A stretch of DNA of 64,000 nucleotides, taken from assembly GCA_900314645.1 (NCBI GenBank), contig OMWB01000001.1, positions 1 through 64,000 of the forward strand, written 5' to 3'. Source of the DNA: an uncultured Actinomycetes bacterium (GTDB taxonomy: Bacteria > Actinomycetota > Coriobacteriia > Coriobacteriales > Atopobiaceae). Under the pieces are notes generated by a model. The model searched no databases and was not told the origin of the DNA. It worked only from the letters and a program-made list of their open reading frames with translations. Numbering within the stretch: the first letter of the stretch is position 1; each line of letters starts with the position of its first letter. Both the position numbers and the translations under genes were made by a program. This document shows positions 17,798 to 26,355 of the stretch, in pieces.

Positions 17798-18592
17798 CTA
17801 CCCGAGAGAGACTAGCACGACGGCGTAGGCAGCGGTCGCGAAAAGCGCCAGCCAGTCGCTGGCGTTCATGCGGAGAGGATGCCAGTGCCCGCGTGCGGCT
17901 CCACCCTCGTAGCAGCGGGCGTCGAGGGCGCGCGAGAGTCCGTTGGCATGTCTGAGGCTGCTTGCCAGAAGCGCCACGATGACGGGGACGACGGCCTTCA
18001 CGCGCTGGATGGGGGAGCCTTCCGCAAGGGCGCCGCCGCGTGCGGTCTGCGCATCAAGAATGGCGGATGCCTCGTCTGCCAGTGTGGGAATGAACCGCAG
18101 CATGAGCGAGAAGACCATGGCGAGCTCGTGGCCCGGAAGGCCAACGCGCGAGAGCGGTGACAACGCTGCGTCGAAGGCGTCGGTGAGCTGCGTAGGCGTG
18201 GTGGTAAGGAGGAGTAGCGCCGCGGCGATGACGGCCGCCACCAAGCGCAACGAGTACAGAATTGCCGCCCAGATGCCGCCAGAGGTGATGACGAGCGGCC
18301 CGAGGGAGACAATCGTTTGCCCAGTGCGCACGAGCAGCAGGTTGCAGACTCCCAAGATCGTAAGCATGGCCACGACGGGACGTATGGATTGCAGCACCTT
18401 GACCACCGGCACGCGGGAGAGCGTGATGAGCGCGAGTGCCACCGTCCAGCTGAGGGCTAGTTGCGGGAACGAATGCACAAAGAAGACCGACACCATCAAC
18501 GCAAGCATGCAGGCCACTTTGGCGCGCGGGTCCATGCGGTGCAAGAGCGACTGGCCAGGCCAATACTCGCCCATCGAGAGCTTAAACGCCAT
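17798..18592 (-). CDS. ecfT: Energy-coupling factor transporter transmembrane protein EcfT
   Basis: The 264-residue membrane protein has about five to six hydrophobic helices and the two coupling-helix signatures of EcfT: AQTARG near residue 185 and LDARCY near 225. EcfT joins the ATPases to the substrate-binding S component. It is the last gene of ribU-ecfA-ecfT and its ATG overlaps the ecfA stop (ATGA), so translation is coupled. It is presumably under the FMN riboswitch upstream of ribU. Confidence 0.9.
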   Translation of the reverse strand: MAFKLSMGEYWPGQSLLHRMDPRAKVACMLALMVSVFFVHSFPQLALSWTVALALITLSRVPVVKVLQSIRPVVAMLTILGVCNLLLVRTGQTIVSLGPLVITSGGIWAAILYSLRLVAAVIAAALLLLTTTPTQLTDAFDAALSPLSRVGLPGHELAMVFSLMLRFIPTLADEASAILDAQTARGGALAEGSPIQRVKAVVPVIVALLASSLRHANGLSRALDARCYEGGAARGHWHPLRMNASDWLALFATAAYAVVLVSLG

Positions 18593-20379
18593 CAGCCCAC
18601 CTCCTTGGCACGTGAGGTGGCACGGATGGTAACAAGGTCTTCTACCAGCTGCTCAATGGTGAGGGGAGCCGTGTCTAGGCCCAACGAGATGGCCCATCGC
18701 AACGGCTCGGGCAGCCCGAGGCCTGCGTCATGAAGTATCTGGCTATTGGCCTCACAGAAAACCTCGTGAGGAGTTCCTGCCATGAGTGGTTTGGACTGCG
18801 AAAGTACGATGACCTGCTGCGCCTTTGCAGCGTCATCCATGGAATGCGTGACGCGGATGGTAGTGACGTCGTGGTCGTGGATGTCTTCCAGGATGCGCTC
18901 GAGTTGCGCTCGGCCGCGCGGGTCGAGCCCTGCCGTGGGCTCGTCAAGCACGAGGATGCCCGGCTCCATGGCAAAGACGCCGGCGATGGCGCATAGTCGC
19001 TGTTGCCCGCCGGACAGCTGGAATGGAGAAGCCTCTTCCTTACCGGTCAGGCCCACCAGCGAGAGGGCGTGCGCACAGCGCTTCTGCACCTCATCGGGAG
19101 ACAGCCCCAGGTTGCGCGGTCCATAGGCAACATCCTCCAGCACGGTCTCGGCAAAGAGCTGACGCTCGGGATGCTGCATGACGTAACCCACCTTGCCATG
19201 AAGCTTGCGGCGCTCCTTACGGCTCTTGGTGTCAAGGCCATCAACCACAATGCGGCCCTGGTCAGGCACCTCAAGCGCGCAGAGCATGCGCACGAGCGTG
19301 GACTTGCCCGAGCCGGTCTGTCCCACGATGGCCACAGACGTCCCGGCCGCAACGTCAAACGAGACGTTGTCCAAGGCCTTGCGGCTGTCTGCATCTCGGT
19401 ATGAGTATGAGACACGCTCCACGTGCACCGCGGTGGACTCCCCATTGGGGCCTGTCCCTAATGGGGACTCCCCATGGGGGACAGGCCCCAACGGGGAGTT
19501 GGATGCAAGTGCGGCGCGGAGAACCGCCTCGTCGCACGTCCATGGCACGTCAACGCCCCGGGCTCGCAGCGCGCCTGCCAGCTGTGCGGTGAAGGGAACC
19601 TCCAAGCCAAGGCCGGCGAGCCGCTCGCCGTGCGCAAAGACCTCCTGCGGCGTGCCGTCCAGCGCAACGCGCCCGTGGTCCATCACCACGACGCGGTCAG
19701 CGGCGAGCGCCTCGTCCATGAAGTGCGTGATGTGCACGATGGTGGTGCCGAGGCCGCGGAGCTCGGCCATCACGCGCATTATGCCGCGGCGTCCGCGTAC
19801 GTCAAGGAGAGCGCCTGGCTCGTCGAGCACCAGCACGCGAGGTTCCATGGCAAGGGCACCCGCAATGGCCACACGCTGCTTCTGCCCGCCAGAAAGGTTG
19901 GAGGGGTTGCTGCGTGCGTAATCGGTCATGGCGACGCGCGCAAGCTCGCGCGCTACGCGCGTGCCAATCTCCTCGGGCTCAAGGCACAGATTCTCAGGAC
20001 CAAACGCCACGTCCTCCTCAACAATGGAGGTGACGATCTGGTCGTCTGGGTTTTGGAACACGAGGCCCAGCTGTCGACGGGCTCGCTGGTAGGCCTCAAA
20101 GTCGACGCCGTCGGGGCCAAAGACGTCCTCGCCCACAAGTGTGACTGCGCCTTCGTCGGGGGCAAGCAGGCCGCAGATAACGGATGCCAAGGTGGATTTG
20201 CCTGATCCGTTGGCACCCAGTACGCAGACGCGCTCGCCTGGAGCCACGTCGAGGGTAACGTCATCCAGCGCCGTGACCACGCTCGGGCCGTCACCATAGC
20301 GCAGCGTGACATGGCTGAGGGACACGACAGGTTGCGTCGCGCCCCTCATGACCTGGTCTTTGTTGGCAGAGGCAGCCAC
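18592..20379 (-). CDS. Fused double ECF transporter ATPase (EcfA1-EcfA2 type)
   Basis: This 595-residue protein joins two ABC ATPase domains usually made as separate EcfA and EcfA' chains. Half one (about 18-255) has Walker A GANGSGKST, signature LSGGQ and Walker B VLVLDEP; half two (about 320-565) has GQTGSGKST, LSGGQ and ILVLDEPTAGLD. In half one the text after Walker B is GALLDV in place of the usual TAGLD, so that half may be less active. The start is GTG at 20379, sharing one base with the ribU TAG stop. The linker (about 292-315) is encoded by two copies of a palindromic repeat. It powers the riboflavin transporter. Confidence 0.9.
   Translation of the reverse strand: MAASANKDQVMRGATQPVVSLSHVTLRYGDGPSVVTALDDVTLDVAPGERVCVLGANGSGKSTLASVICGLLAPDEGAVTLVGEDVFGPDGVDFEAYQRARRQLGLVFQNPDDQIVTSIVEEDVAFGPENLCLEPEEIGTRVARELARVAMTDYARSNPSNLSGGQKQRVAIAGALAMEPRVLVLDEPGALLDVRGRRGIMRVMAELRGLGTTIVHITHFMDEALAADRVVVMDHGRVALDGTPQEVFAHGERLAGLGLEVPFTAQLAGALRARGVDVPWTCDEAVLRAALASNSPLGPVPHGESPLGTGPNGESTAVHVERVSYSYRDADSRKALDNVSFDVAAGTSVAIVGQTGSGKSTLVRMLCALEVPDQGRIVVDGLDTKSRKERRKLHGKVGYVMQHPERQLFAETVLEDVAYGPRNLGLSPDEVQKRCAHALSLVGLTGKEEASPFQLSGGQQRLCAIAGVFAMEPGILVLDEPTAGLDPRGRAQLERILEDIHDHDVTTIRVTHSMDDAAKAQQVIVLSQSKPLMAGTPHEVFCEANSQILHDAGLGLPEPLRWAISLGLDTAPLTIEQLVEDLVTIRATSRAKEVG
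19440..19496. repeat. Two CCCCATT-type palindromic repeats inside the ATPase linker
   Basis: Copy one (19440-19466) is CCCCATTGGGG, CCTGTCCC, TAATGGGG; copy two (19470-19494) is CCCCATGGGGGACAGGCCCC, AACGGGG. They are in frame and encode the linker repeats SPLGPVPHGE and SPLGTGPNGE on the minus strand. A third copy lies at 24142-24172. Confidence 0.8.
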
Positions 20380-20957
20380 TAGCTCTCAAGCGCCTTGGAG
20401 ATGGGCTTATACACGAATGCGGTGATTACGCAGTTCAGCGCAATCTTAAGCACGTTGAACGGCAGCAGCGTGGGAACGATCATGGCAATCACGGCGTCGC
20501 GTGGGGCTCCCATGTAGATGGGGGTGATCACGATGTTGGCGAGGATGCAGCACGACAGACAGACCACGCCGCCCACCACGAGGCCCGTGATGGCGCCACG
20601 CATAGTGGTGTTGCGCTGGTAGATGAGCGAAGCAGGCAGCACGAGCGTAAGCGTCGCGATGATGGCCATGATCGTGCCGTAGATGCCGCTTTCCGTGGCG
20701 AGGTGCACGAGGTAGGGGAGCACCGATACCACGATGCCCGTTGCGGGGCCATAGGCGAAGCCGGCGATGAGCGCCGCGATGGCCGAGGGATCGTACTTAA
20801 GGAACGTGACACCCGGCAGAATGGGGAACTCGATGAAGAGCGTGCAGATGGCTGCGACCGCGCAGAACAGTGCCGTGACGGCGATGCGCTTCGTTGACCA
20901 GCCGCTGCTTGCGGTGGTGGAGTGGGTGTCGTGACGTGCGCTGGAATTGGTGGCCAT
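20379..20957 (-). CDS. ribU: Riboflavin ECF transporter substrate-binding protein RibU
   Basis: The 192-residue membrane protein has about six hydrophobic helices and the RibU signature LKYDPSAIAALIAGFAYGP. RibU binds riboflavin and, with EcfT and the ATPases, imports it. An FMN riboswitch immediately upstream makes the substrate call strong. GGAGGCG precedes ATG by 4 bases. The stop codon overlaps the GTG start of the ATPase gene. No riboflavin synthesis genes are in the window. Confidence 0.93.
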   Translation of the reverse strand: MATNSSARHDTHSTTASSGWSTKRIAVTALFCAVAAICTLFIEFPILPGVTFLKYDPSAIAALIAGFAYGPATGIVVSVLPYLVHLATESGIYGTIMAIIATLTLVLPASLIYQRNTTMRGAITGLVVGGVVCLSCCILANIVITPIYMGAPRDAVIAMIVPTLLPFNVLKIALNCVITAFVYKPISKALES

Positions 20958-20970
20958 GGTGGCGCCTCCG

Positions 20971-21094
20971 TTTCTTTCATCCGGACTATGACCGTTGGTC
21001 CTGGAATCTCACCAGATCGGCTGCTTGTGCGGCTCGCGGACTCTGGGCCGTGCCCATCACCGCCAGTGGGGAATCTCACCCCGCCCTGAAACTG
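20971..21094 (-). promoter_or_regulatory. FMN riboswitch (RFN element) controlling ribU
   Basis: On the minus strand the conserved RFN blocks appear in order: CAGGGCGGGGTGAGATTCCC, CACTGGCGGT, GCCGATCTGGTGAGATTCC, CAACGGT and ATAGTCCGGATGAAAG. The element ends only 3-5 bases before the GGAGGCG ribosome site, and no terminator hairpin with a T-run is visible, so FMN probably represses translation by hiding the ribosome site. Confidence 0.95.
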
Positions 21095-21106
21095 TATGCG
21101 GTTACG

Positions 21107-21135
21107 AGCATAGCCATTGTGTTTGCTGCACGCAA
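21107..21135 (-). promoter_or_regulatory. Candidate promoter of the ribU operon
   Basis: On the minus strand TTGCGT (21135-21130) and TATGCT (21112-21107) are 17 bp apart, placing the transcription start just before the FMN riboswitch. Confidence 0.5.
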
Positions 21136-21292
21136 CTAGGCACCTACAGGTGCGTATCGTCAGGCACCCACGGAAGTGCTGAGGTTGCGGCATGGTGTGG
21201 GTTGGGCTTTCTCGTGGGCTCGTGACCGCCATCTGTGGCGGGCGCCTGAGAGCAGTTACACTCTTTATCGTATTCACTACGACGGAGTATTC

Positions 21293-21580
21293 ATGGGTAG
21301 CAGAAAGCCATCGGCAAAGAAGCGCCAGGTTGAGGCATTCAGGTCTCAGCTGGGTGGGTACGACGCTGCCTACGAGCGCATCAAGCGCGACCGCGCGAAG
21401 CTCGACGAACGCCGCGAGGCTGGATATCGCGCGAAGTCCTGCGAGTCCAAGAATCGCTACGCCACCAGCTGGGATGCGCAAGAGGCCATCGCCACGTGCG
21501 CCGCGCACGGGCGGACGGGCCTCACCAGTTACCGCTGCGAGTTCTGTGGGGGCTGGCACCTTACCTCACATCCCCGGTGA
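21293..21580 (+). CDS. Small zinc-ribbon-like protein
   Basis: The 95-residue basic protein ends in YRCEFCGGWHLTSHPR, with an earlier SCESKNRYATSWDAQEA and a Cys near residue 66. Cys-x2-Cys plus nearby His suggests a single zinc site. Similar short CxxCGGWHLT proteins are common and unassigned. The N-terminal half is a charged, probably helical region (KRQVEAFRSQ through KRDRAKLDERRE). ATG at 21293 follows GGAG by 6 bases. Confidence 0.65.
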   Translation: MGSRKPSAKKRQVEAFRSQLGGYDAAYERIKRDRAKLDERREAGYRAKSCESKNRYATSWDAQEAIATCAAHGRTGLTSYRCEFCGGWHLTSHPR

Positions 21581-21639
21581 TCCCGCGCTAAACCCGCTCA
21601 TCCATCTGCGCCATTCCAATGCATTTCAAGGAGAGAAAC

Positions 21640-22560
21640 ATGTCCAATACCGGCTATGACAAGACGGGGCTTGCCCATCGACTCGTCCAGATCGTGGGTG
21701 AAGACAACGTATTGGTTGACGAGCCCATGAGCGAGCACACCACCTTTAAGATTGGTGGCCCGGCAGACCTCTTTGTGACGCCCGATGACGTGGACGAGAT
21801 TGCCGAGGTGCTTGAGGTGTGTCGTGCGGCAGAGGTGCCGTTCTTTGTGCTCGGCTGTGGCTCTGACCTGCTCGTTTCTGATGATGGCTATCGCGGCGTG
21901 ATCATCTCGCTGACCGAGGGCCTGGTTGGTGTGTCGGTCGACGGCGAGGAGATGAGCTGCCAGGCGGGCGTTGGCCTGCGCGAGGCCTCCAAGATGGCGT
22001 GTGAACAGGGGCTCTCTGGCCTTGAGTTTGCGTGTGGCATTCCGGGGTCAATTGGCGGCGCATGCTTCATGAACGCCGGCGCGTATGGCGGATGCATGGC
22101 TGACGTGCTGAAGAGCGTGTGCGTCTTGCGTGCGGACGGCCAGATGGACACGCTCAGCGTAGACGAGCTCAACCTGGGGTATCGCCAGAGCCGCATCGCG
22201 GACGAGGGCATGGTGGTGCTGAGCGCGACGTTTGCGCTGAAGAAGGGCGAGCCTGAAGACATCCGTGCCACCATGGACGAGTTGACGCGTCAGCGCGAGG
22301 AGAAGCAGCCGCTTGAGCTGCCGAGTGCCGGCTCTACCTTCAAGCGTCCCGAGGGCTATTTCGCGGGAAAGCTCATCTCTGATGCCGGGCTCAAGGGCTG
22401 GCAGTCGGGCGGCGCGGCCGTGTCGAAGAAGCACGCGGGCTTCGTGGTCAACGTGGGCGGCGCGACGGCCGCCGACGTACATGCCGTGATTGAGCACGTG
22501 CAAGACGAGGTGGAGCGCCAGTTTGGCGTGCGCCTCCATCCCGAGGTGCGCTTCCTATAA
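21640..22560 (+). CDS. murB: UDP-N-acetylenolpyruvoylglucosamine reductase MurB
   Basis: The 306-residue flavoprotein reduces UDP-GlcNAc-enolpyruvate to UDP-MurNAc for peptidoglycan. Visible motifs are TTFKIGGPADLFV, VLGCGSDLLVSD (FAD site), GSIGGACFMNAGAYGG, the proton-donor serine in AGSTFKRPEG, and the C-terminal glutamate in HPEVRFL. The short form without a tyrosine loop is type II MurB. An AGGAGAG site precedes ATG at 21640. A long hairpin lies directly after the stop. Confidence 0.94.
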   Translation: MSNTGYDKTGLAHRLVQIVGEDNVLVDEPMSEHTTFKIGGPADLFVTPDDVDEIAEVLEVCRAAEVPFFVLGCGSDLLVSDDGYRGVIISLTEGLVGVSVDGEEMSCQAGVGLREASKMACEQGLSGLEFACGIPGSIGGACFMNAGAYGGCMADVLKSVCVLRADGQMDTLSVDELNLGYRQSRIADEGMVVLSATFALKKGEPEDIRATMDELTRQREEKQPLELPSAGSTFKRPEGYFAGKLISDAGLKGWQSGGAAVSKKHAGFVVNVGGATAADVHAVIEHVQDEVERQFGVRLHPEVRFL

Positions 22561-22705
22561 GGCGCTTGTTGACGCTGCGGGGGCCGTTTCCCTTAAGGCG
22601 CTTGTTGACGCTGCGGGGGCCGTCCCGGTCAACATCGGCTTGAGAGATGCCTGTATCTCTCAAGCCGATGTTGACCGGGACGGCCCCCGCAGCGTCAACA
22701 AGCGC
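22561..22705. repeat. 51-bp perfect hairpin with an extra half-copy, murB 3' end
   Basis: The arm 22598-22648 is the exact reverse complement of 22655-22705 with a 6-base loop. A direct half-copy of the outer arm (GGCGCTTGTTGACGCTGCGG and on) lies at 22561-22596. The element separates convergent murB and the PFL gene and would be read as a hairpin on either strand. Its outer arm (TTGTTGACGCTGCGGGG) is shared with the hairpin at 34599-34710. Confidence 0.9.
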
Positions 22706-22713
22706 AACCCGCG

Positions 22714-24078
22714 CTAGTTCTTCAGCGAGTTGAGCGGTGCGGGGAAGCGTCCGCCGCGGCGTGCGAGCACGCTGCCCGCAAACTGGTTGATGGGCATGAC
22801 GGGCGCCGTTCCCAAAAGGCCGCCAAACACGAGCGTATCGCCCACCTCGTGCCCGATGGCGGGGATGACGCGCACGGCGGTGGTCTTGGTGTTGATGACG
22901 CCAATGGCCATCTCGTCGGCGATCAGGCCAGCGATGGTCTCGGCCGTCGTGTCGCCTGGCACGGCAATCATGTCGAGGCCAACGGAGCAGACGCTCGTCA
23001 TGGCCTCAAGCTTCTCCAGAGTCAGCGCCCCCTCCTCGGTTGCGCGAATCATGCCGGCATCCTCCGACACGGGAATGAACGCGCCGGAGAGGCCGCCCAC
23101 TGACGAGCTCGCCATGACACCGCCCTTCTTGACAGCGTCATTGAGCAGAGCCAGCGCGCAGGTGGTGCCAGGACCGCCGGTGCGGCCCACGCCGATGATC
23201 TCGAGAATCTCTGCAACAGAGTCACCAGCTGCGGGGGTCGGTGCCAGTGAAAGGTCAACGATGCCCTTCTCGACGCCGAGGCGACGTGACGCCTCGCGGC
23301 TCATCAGCTCGCCCGCACGCGTGATCTTGAACGCGGTCTCCTTGATCTTCTCAGCCACATCCATGAGGCTTGCGCTCTGGGGGAGCTGGCGAAGCGCTGC
23401 AGCCATGACGCCCGGTCCACTGACGCCCACGTTGATGACGGCGTCAGCCTCGCCAGAACCATGAATAGCACCCGCCATGAACGGCGAGTCCTCCACCATG
23501 TTGGCAAAGACTACCAGCTTGGCGGCACCGCAGCAGTCACGTACCGTGGTCGCGGTTGCCGTCTCGACGATGGTCTGGGCCATCAGCAGCACGGCGTCCA
23601 TGTTGATGCCGGCGCGCGTGGAGGCAACGTTCACGCTGCTGCAGACGCGTTCGGTGGTGGCAAGCGCGGTGGGGATGGAGGCGATGAGACGCCGGTCAGC
23701 GTTGCCCATGCCCTTCTGTACCAGCGCGGAGAAGCCACCAAGGAAGTCGATGCCCAGCGTCTCCGCCGCGTGGTCAAGCGTAACGGCAAGTGGGGAGAGA
23801 TCCTGATTGGGACAAGCTGCCGCAATCTGCGCGATAGGCGTCACGGAAACGCGCTTGTTTGCGATGGGAATACCGTACTCGCGCTCGAGGGCGTCAGCGG
23901 TCTCTACCAGATGTTCGGCCGTATGGGTGATGCGGTCATACACCTTGGTGCGCATGCGTCCCATGTCCTCGTCCGCGCAGCCCATCAGCGAGATGCCCAT
24001 GGTGATGGTGCGCAGGTCAAGGTTCTGCTGGGAGACCATGGCCATGGTCTCGGCGACTTCTTGCGGGGTGATGTCCAT
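22714..24078 (-). CDS. PFL family protein (UPF0210)
   Basis: The 454-residue protein matches UPF0210 over its length, starting [15 protein letters not shown] and containing [44 protein letters not shown] and [17 protein letters not shown]. The family shares a fold with pyruvate formate-lyase and is often next to a small ACT-domain protein, absent here; its reaction is unknown. The start at 24078 is preceded by AGGAG and gives the usual family length; a longer upstream frame would translate a palindromic repeat. Confidence 0.88.
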   Translation of the reverse strand: MDITPQEVAETMAMVSQQNLDLRTITMGISLMGCADEDMGRMRTKVYDRITHTAEHLVETADALEREYGIPIANKRVSVTPIAQIAAACPNQDLSPLAVTLDHAAETLGIDFLGGFSALVQKGMGNADRRLIASIPTALATTERVCSSVNVASTRAGINMDAVLLMAQTIVETATATTVRDCCGAAKLVVFANMVEDSPFMAGAIHGSGEADAVINVGVSGPGVMAAALRQLPQSASLMDVAEKIKETAFKITRAGELMSREASRRLGVEKGIVDLSLAPTPAAGDSVAEILEIIGVGRTGGPGTTCALALLNDAVKKGGVMASSSVGGLSGAFIPVSEDAGMIRATEEGALTLEKLEAMTSVCSVGLDMIAVPGDTTAETIAGLIADEMAIGVINTKTTAVRVIPAIGHEVGDTLVFGGLLGTAPVMPINQFAGSVLARRGGRFPAPLNSLKN

Positions 24079-24141
24079 ACCGACTCCTATCTGCGATGCA
24101 ATGCTCCCATTATAGGGAAGCAACCACTGACCCTTGCCGAG

Positions 24142-24172
24142 TTCCCCATTAGTGCCTGACCCCAATGGGGAA
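24142..24172. repeat. CCCCATT-type palindromic repeat, third copy
   Basis: The sequence TTCCCCATTAGTGCCTGA followed by CCCCAATGGGGAA is the same imperfect palindrome found twice within the ATPase linker at 19440-19496. Here it lies in the divergent promoter region, directly before a TATACAAT -10-like box (24182-24189) of the methyltransferase gene. Confidence 0.7.
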
Positions 24173-24217
24173 TCCATGGGTGTATACAATGGCGGTGTGG
24201 GCGTTGAAGGAGGGGCA

Positions 24218-24898
24218 ATGAGCAAGGGCATGGCAATCTACGCGGGCCGTCTGTTTGGAGAGCGAGCGCTCGGGCTTGCATTGTTCCTGCTTGCAACGGG
24301 CGGGCAGCTGGGCTTGCGCGCGTGCATCTGGTTTGCCATTTACTTCGCCTCGGTGATCTCTGCCCTTTGGCTGTATCGCACCAGCGCGGAAACGCTCGAG
24401 CGCCGCGCAGACATCGCCTCGACCAAAGACGTCACGCCCACGTGGGACAAGGTCATCCTCGCGCTGTTCTGGCTGCTTGGCTACTTTGTCATCTATTACG
24501 TCGCGGGTGCCACTGCTGACCTCGGCAAGCCCATTGACGTGCTCTTTATTGGTGGACTCATCCTCTACGGCATGTCCACGGCGCTGACGACGTGGGCCCT
24601 TCAGACGAATGCCTACGCGGAATCGGTCTCGCGCGTGCAGAGCGATCGAGACCAGCAGGTATGCAGCAGCGGCCCGTATGCCTGCGTGCGTCACCCCATG
24701 TACTCCGCCATTCTCATGTGGTGCGTTGCCATCGTGGCAGTGTTCCCCACACGGGGCGTCGCGCTCGTCTCGCTGGCGGTGGCGGCACTTATCGTGCTCC
24801 GCACGCTCTTGGAAGACAACATGCTCGCCGAGGGCTTGCCTGGGTATGAGCAGTACCGTCGTACGGTCCGCTGGCGCTTGATTCCAAAGCTGTTCTGA
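24218..24898 (+). CDS. Membrane methyltransferase, isoprenylcysteine carboxyl methyltransferase-like
   Basis: The 226-residue protein has four to five hydrophobic helices and the C-terminal signature of ICMT/PEMT-like methyltransferases: [16 protein letters not shown], then [20 protein letters not shown]. These use S-adenosylmethionine to methylate membrane-located substrates; the bacterial substrate is unknown. ATG at 24218 follows GAAGGAGGGG. A TATACAAT box lies upstream at 24182. Confidence 0.75.
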   Translation: MSKGMAIYAGRLFGERALGLALFLLATGGQLGLRACIWFAIYFASVISALWLYRTSAETLERRADIASTKDVTPTWDKVILALFWLLGYFVIYYVAGATADLGKPIDVLFIGGLILYGMSTALTTWALQTNAYAESVSRVQSDRDQQVCSSGPYACVRHPMYSAILMWCVAIVAVFPTRGVALVSLAVAALIVLRTLLEDNMLAEGLPGYEQYRRTVRWRLIPKLF

Positions 24899-24940
24899 CG
24901 AATGTGACGCCGCTTACGTCAACAATCGCAGGATGCTCGA

Positions 24941-25972
24941 TCAGAGCGTGGAGAAGGCGAAGACCGCGGTTTGGGAGAAGGGGCGCTCGGGGCCGTAGAT
25001 GACGCTTGGCCAATCTGCGTGGTGGAGCGTGTCGGGCCAGTGCTGCGTTTCAAGTGCTACGCCGCCAAACTGGCCGTATGCGGCCCCGTCCTTCTCAGCA
25101 GGGCGGTCAAGCCATCCGGCCATATATACCTGCAGGCCAGGCGCATCGGTGAGCAGGTCAAGGGCGATGCCCGAGTTCCCGCCAACCAGACGTGCAGCAT
25201 GCACGAGCGGGCCATCGTCGTCCGTACGTAGGCAGAAGTTGTGGTCAAGGCCGTAGGGAAGGTCGCGAACAACATCTGACAGGACGCGTGCCTCCCGTAG
25301 GTCAAACGGAGTGCCCTCCACCGGCGTCGGTCCTGCGGTGGGGATGTTCTCATCGTTGACGGGCAGGTAGCATGCGGCGTCAATCGACAGGCTGTGCTCC
25401 AGCGTGCTGCCCGATGCGTGACCGTCAAGGTTCCAGTAGGTGTGGTTAGTCACGTTGATGGGCGTACGGGCCTCAGGAGTCGCCTCGTGACGAACAATCA
25501 GCTGGTTGTCGTCGGTCAGCTCATACGTTACGCGCATCGTGACTTCGCCAGGAAAGCCCTGGTCGCCGTCAGGGGAGTGCAGCGCAAACGTCACGTGGCT
25601 ATTGCCCGTGTCGGCAAGTTCCCAAAAGCGTCCGCTCCACATGTCAGGTCCGCTGTGGTTGTTGTTGGCGTTCTCGTTGACGGCAAGCTGATATTCACAC
25701 CCGTCGAGGGTGAAACGCGCCTCTGCCGTGCGATTGGCGACGCGTCCCACGGTGGCACCAATGAGTGCATGAGCGCGCTCATAGGCACGGGCGCTGGCGT
25801 GACCAAGGGCAACATCCAGCAGTTCGCCGCGTGCGCTGGGCACCCGTACGCCGACGACACTTGCGCCAACCTCGGTTACAGCTACGGTCATGCCGCTCGC
25901 ATTGGACAGCACGTAGAGGTGGGCTTCTCGCCCATCCGTGGTAAGACCAAAAGGAAGCATGCAGAGTTCCAC
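24941..25972 (-). CDS. galM: Aldose 1-epimerase (galactose mutarotase)
   Basis: The 343-residue product has the GalM signatures: GRVANRTAEARFTLDG, NNNHSGPDMWSGRFW, the catalytic-acid histidine in NVTNHTYWNLDGH, and the catalytic-base glutamate in GVALETQHWPD. It interconverts alpha and beta anomers of aldohexoses in the cytoplasm. The start is GTG at 25972, with GGAGGG six bases before it. It stands alone, so which sugar pathway it serves is not clear. Confidence 0.9.
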   Translation of the reverse strand: MELCMLPFGLTTDGREAHLYVLSNASGMTVAVTEVGASVVGVRVPSARGELLDVALGHASARAYERAHALIGATVGRVANRTAEARFTLDGCEYQLAVNENANNNHSGPDMWSGRFWELADTGNSHVTFALHSPDGDQGFPGEVTMRVTYELTDDNQLIVRHEATPEARTPINVTNHTYWNLDGHASGSTLEHSLSIDAACYLPVNDENIPTAGPTPVEGTPFDLREARVLSDVVRDLPYGLDHNFCLRTDDDGPLVHAARLVGGNSGIALDLLTDAPGLQVYMAGWLDRPAEKDGAAYGQFGGVALETQHWPDTLHHADWPSVIYGPERPFSQTAVFAFSTL

Positions 25973-26043
25973 AGCAATCCCTCCAAAAAGTTAACCGAGG
26001 TTGAAGTTAGACGGAGTATACTCTTCTGGTTGGTATATGCGTC

Positions 26044-26069
26044 CGCTGGTATGACAGTATCCACCAGCG
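26044..26069 (+). promoter_or_regulatory. Inverted repeat upstream of the metal-ATPase operon
   Basis: CGCTGGT (26044-26050) and ACCAGCG (26063-26069) form a perfect inverted repeat with a 12-base centre, 48 bp before the DUF6110 start codon and downstream of a TATACT box (26017-26022). It could be an operator for a metal-responsive repressor or a leader hairpin; no regulator gene is adjacent. Confidence 0.4.
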
Positions 26070-26116
26070 CAAACGTGATGCCAAGCATCGTATCGACAAG
26101 GGGAGAGGACCATACC

Positions 26117-26338
26117 ATGATCAAGAATCGCATCATCATTGCCGCAGGCTCCTTCCTGCTGGGCACCGTCGCGCCCGCCATCCTTACCAGCGAGCCAGTC
26201 CACAAGGCGTGCGTCGCTACCGTTGCGGCCGGGATGCGCGCCAACGCCCGTTACGAGAACGTCGTTGAGGAGGCACGTGCGCAGGTTGGCGACATCGTTG
26301 CTGAGGCTACCTTCGTCAATACCGCTGACGCTGAGTAG
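26117..26338 (+). CDS. DUF6110-like small membrane protein, P-type ATPase partner
   Basis: The 73-residue protein has one N-terminal hydrophobic segment (IIIAAGSFLLGTVAPAIL) followed by a charged helix ending GDIVAEATFVN, a layout matching DUF6110 proteins that sit beside heavy-metal P-type ATPases. By analogy with the mycobacterial DUF1490/PacL proteins next to CtpC-type ATPases, it may help or stabilise the pump, but it lacks their C-terminal His/Asp metal motif. It starts 17 bp upstream of the ATPase gene end-to-start. A GGGGAGAGG site precedes ATG. Confidence 0.7.
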   Translation: MIKNRIIIAAGSFLLGTVAPAILTSEPVHKACVATVAAGMRANARYENVVEEARAQVGDIVAEATFVNTADAE

Positions 26339-26355
26339 GCGAGCATCCTCCTGTC

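Noticed and set aside
24079..24231. Longer N-terminus for the PFL protein
   Set aside because: The extension translates the CCCCATT palindrome and lacks a ribosome site; ATG at 24078 has AGGAG and the family's usual start.
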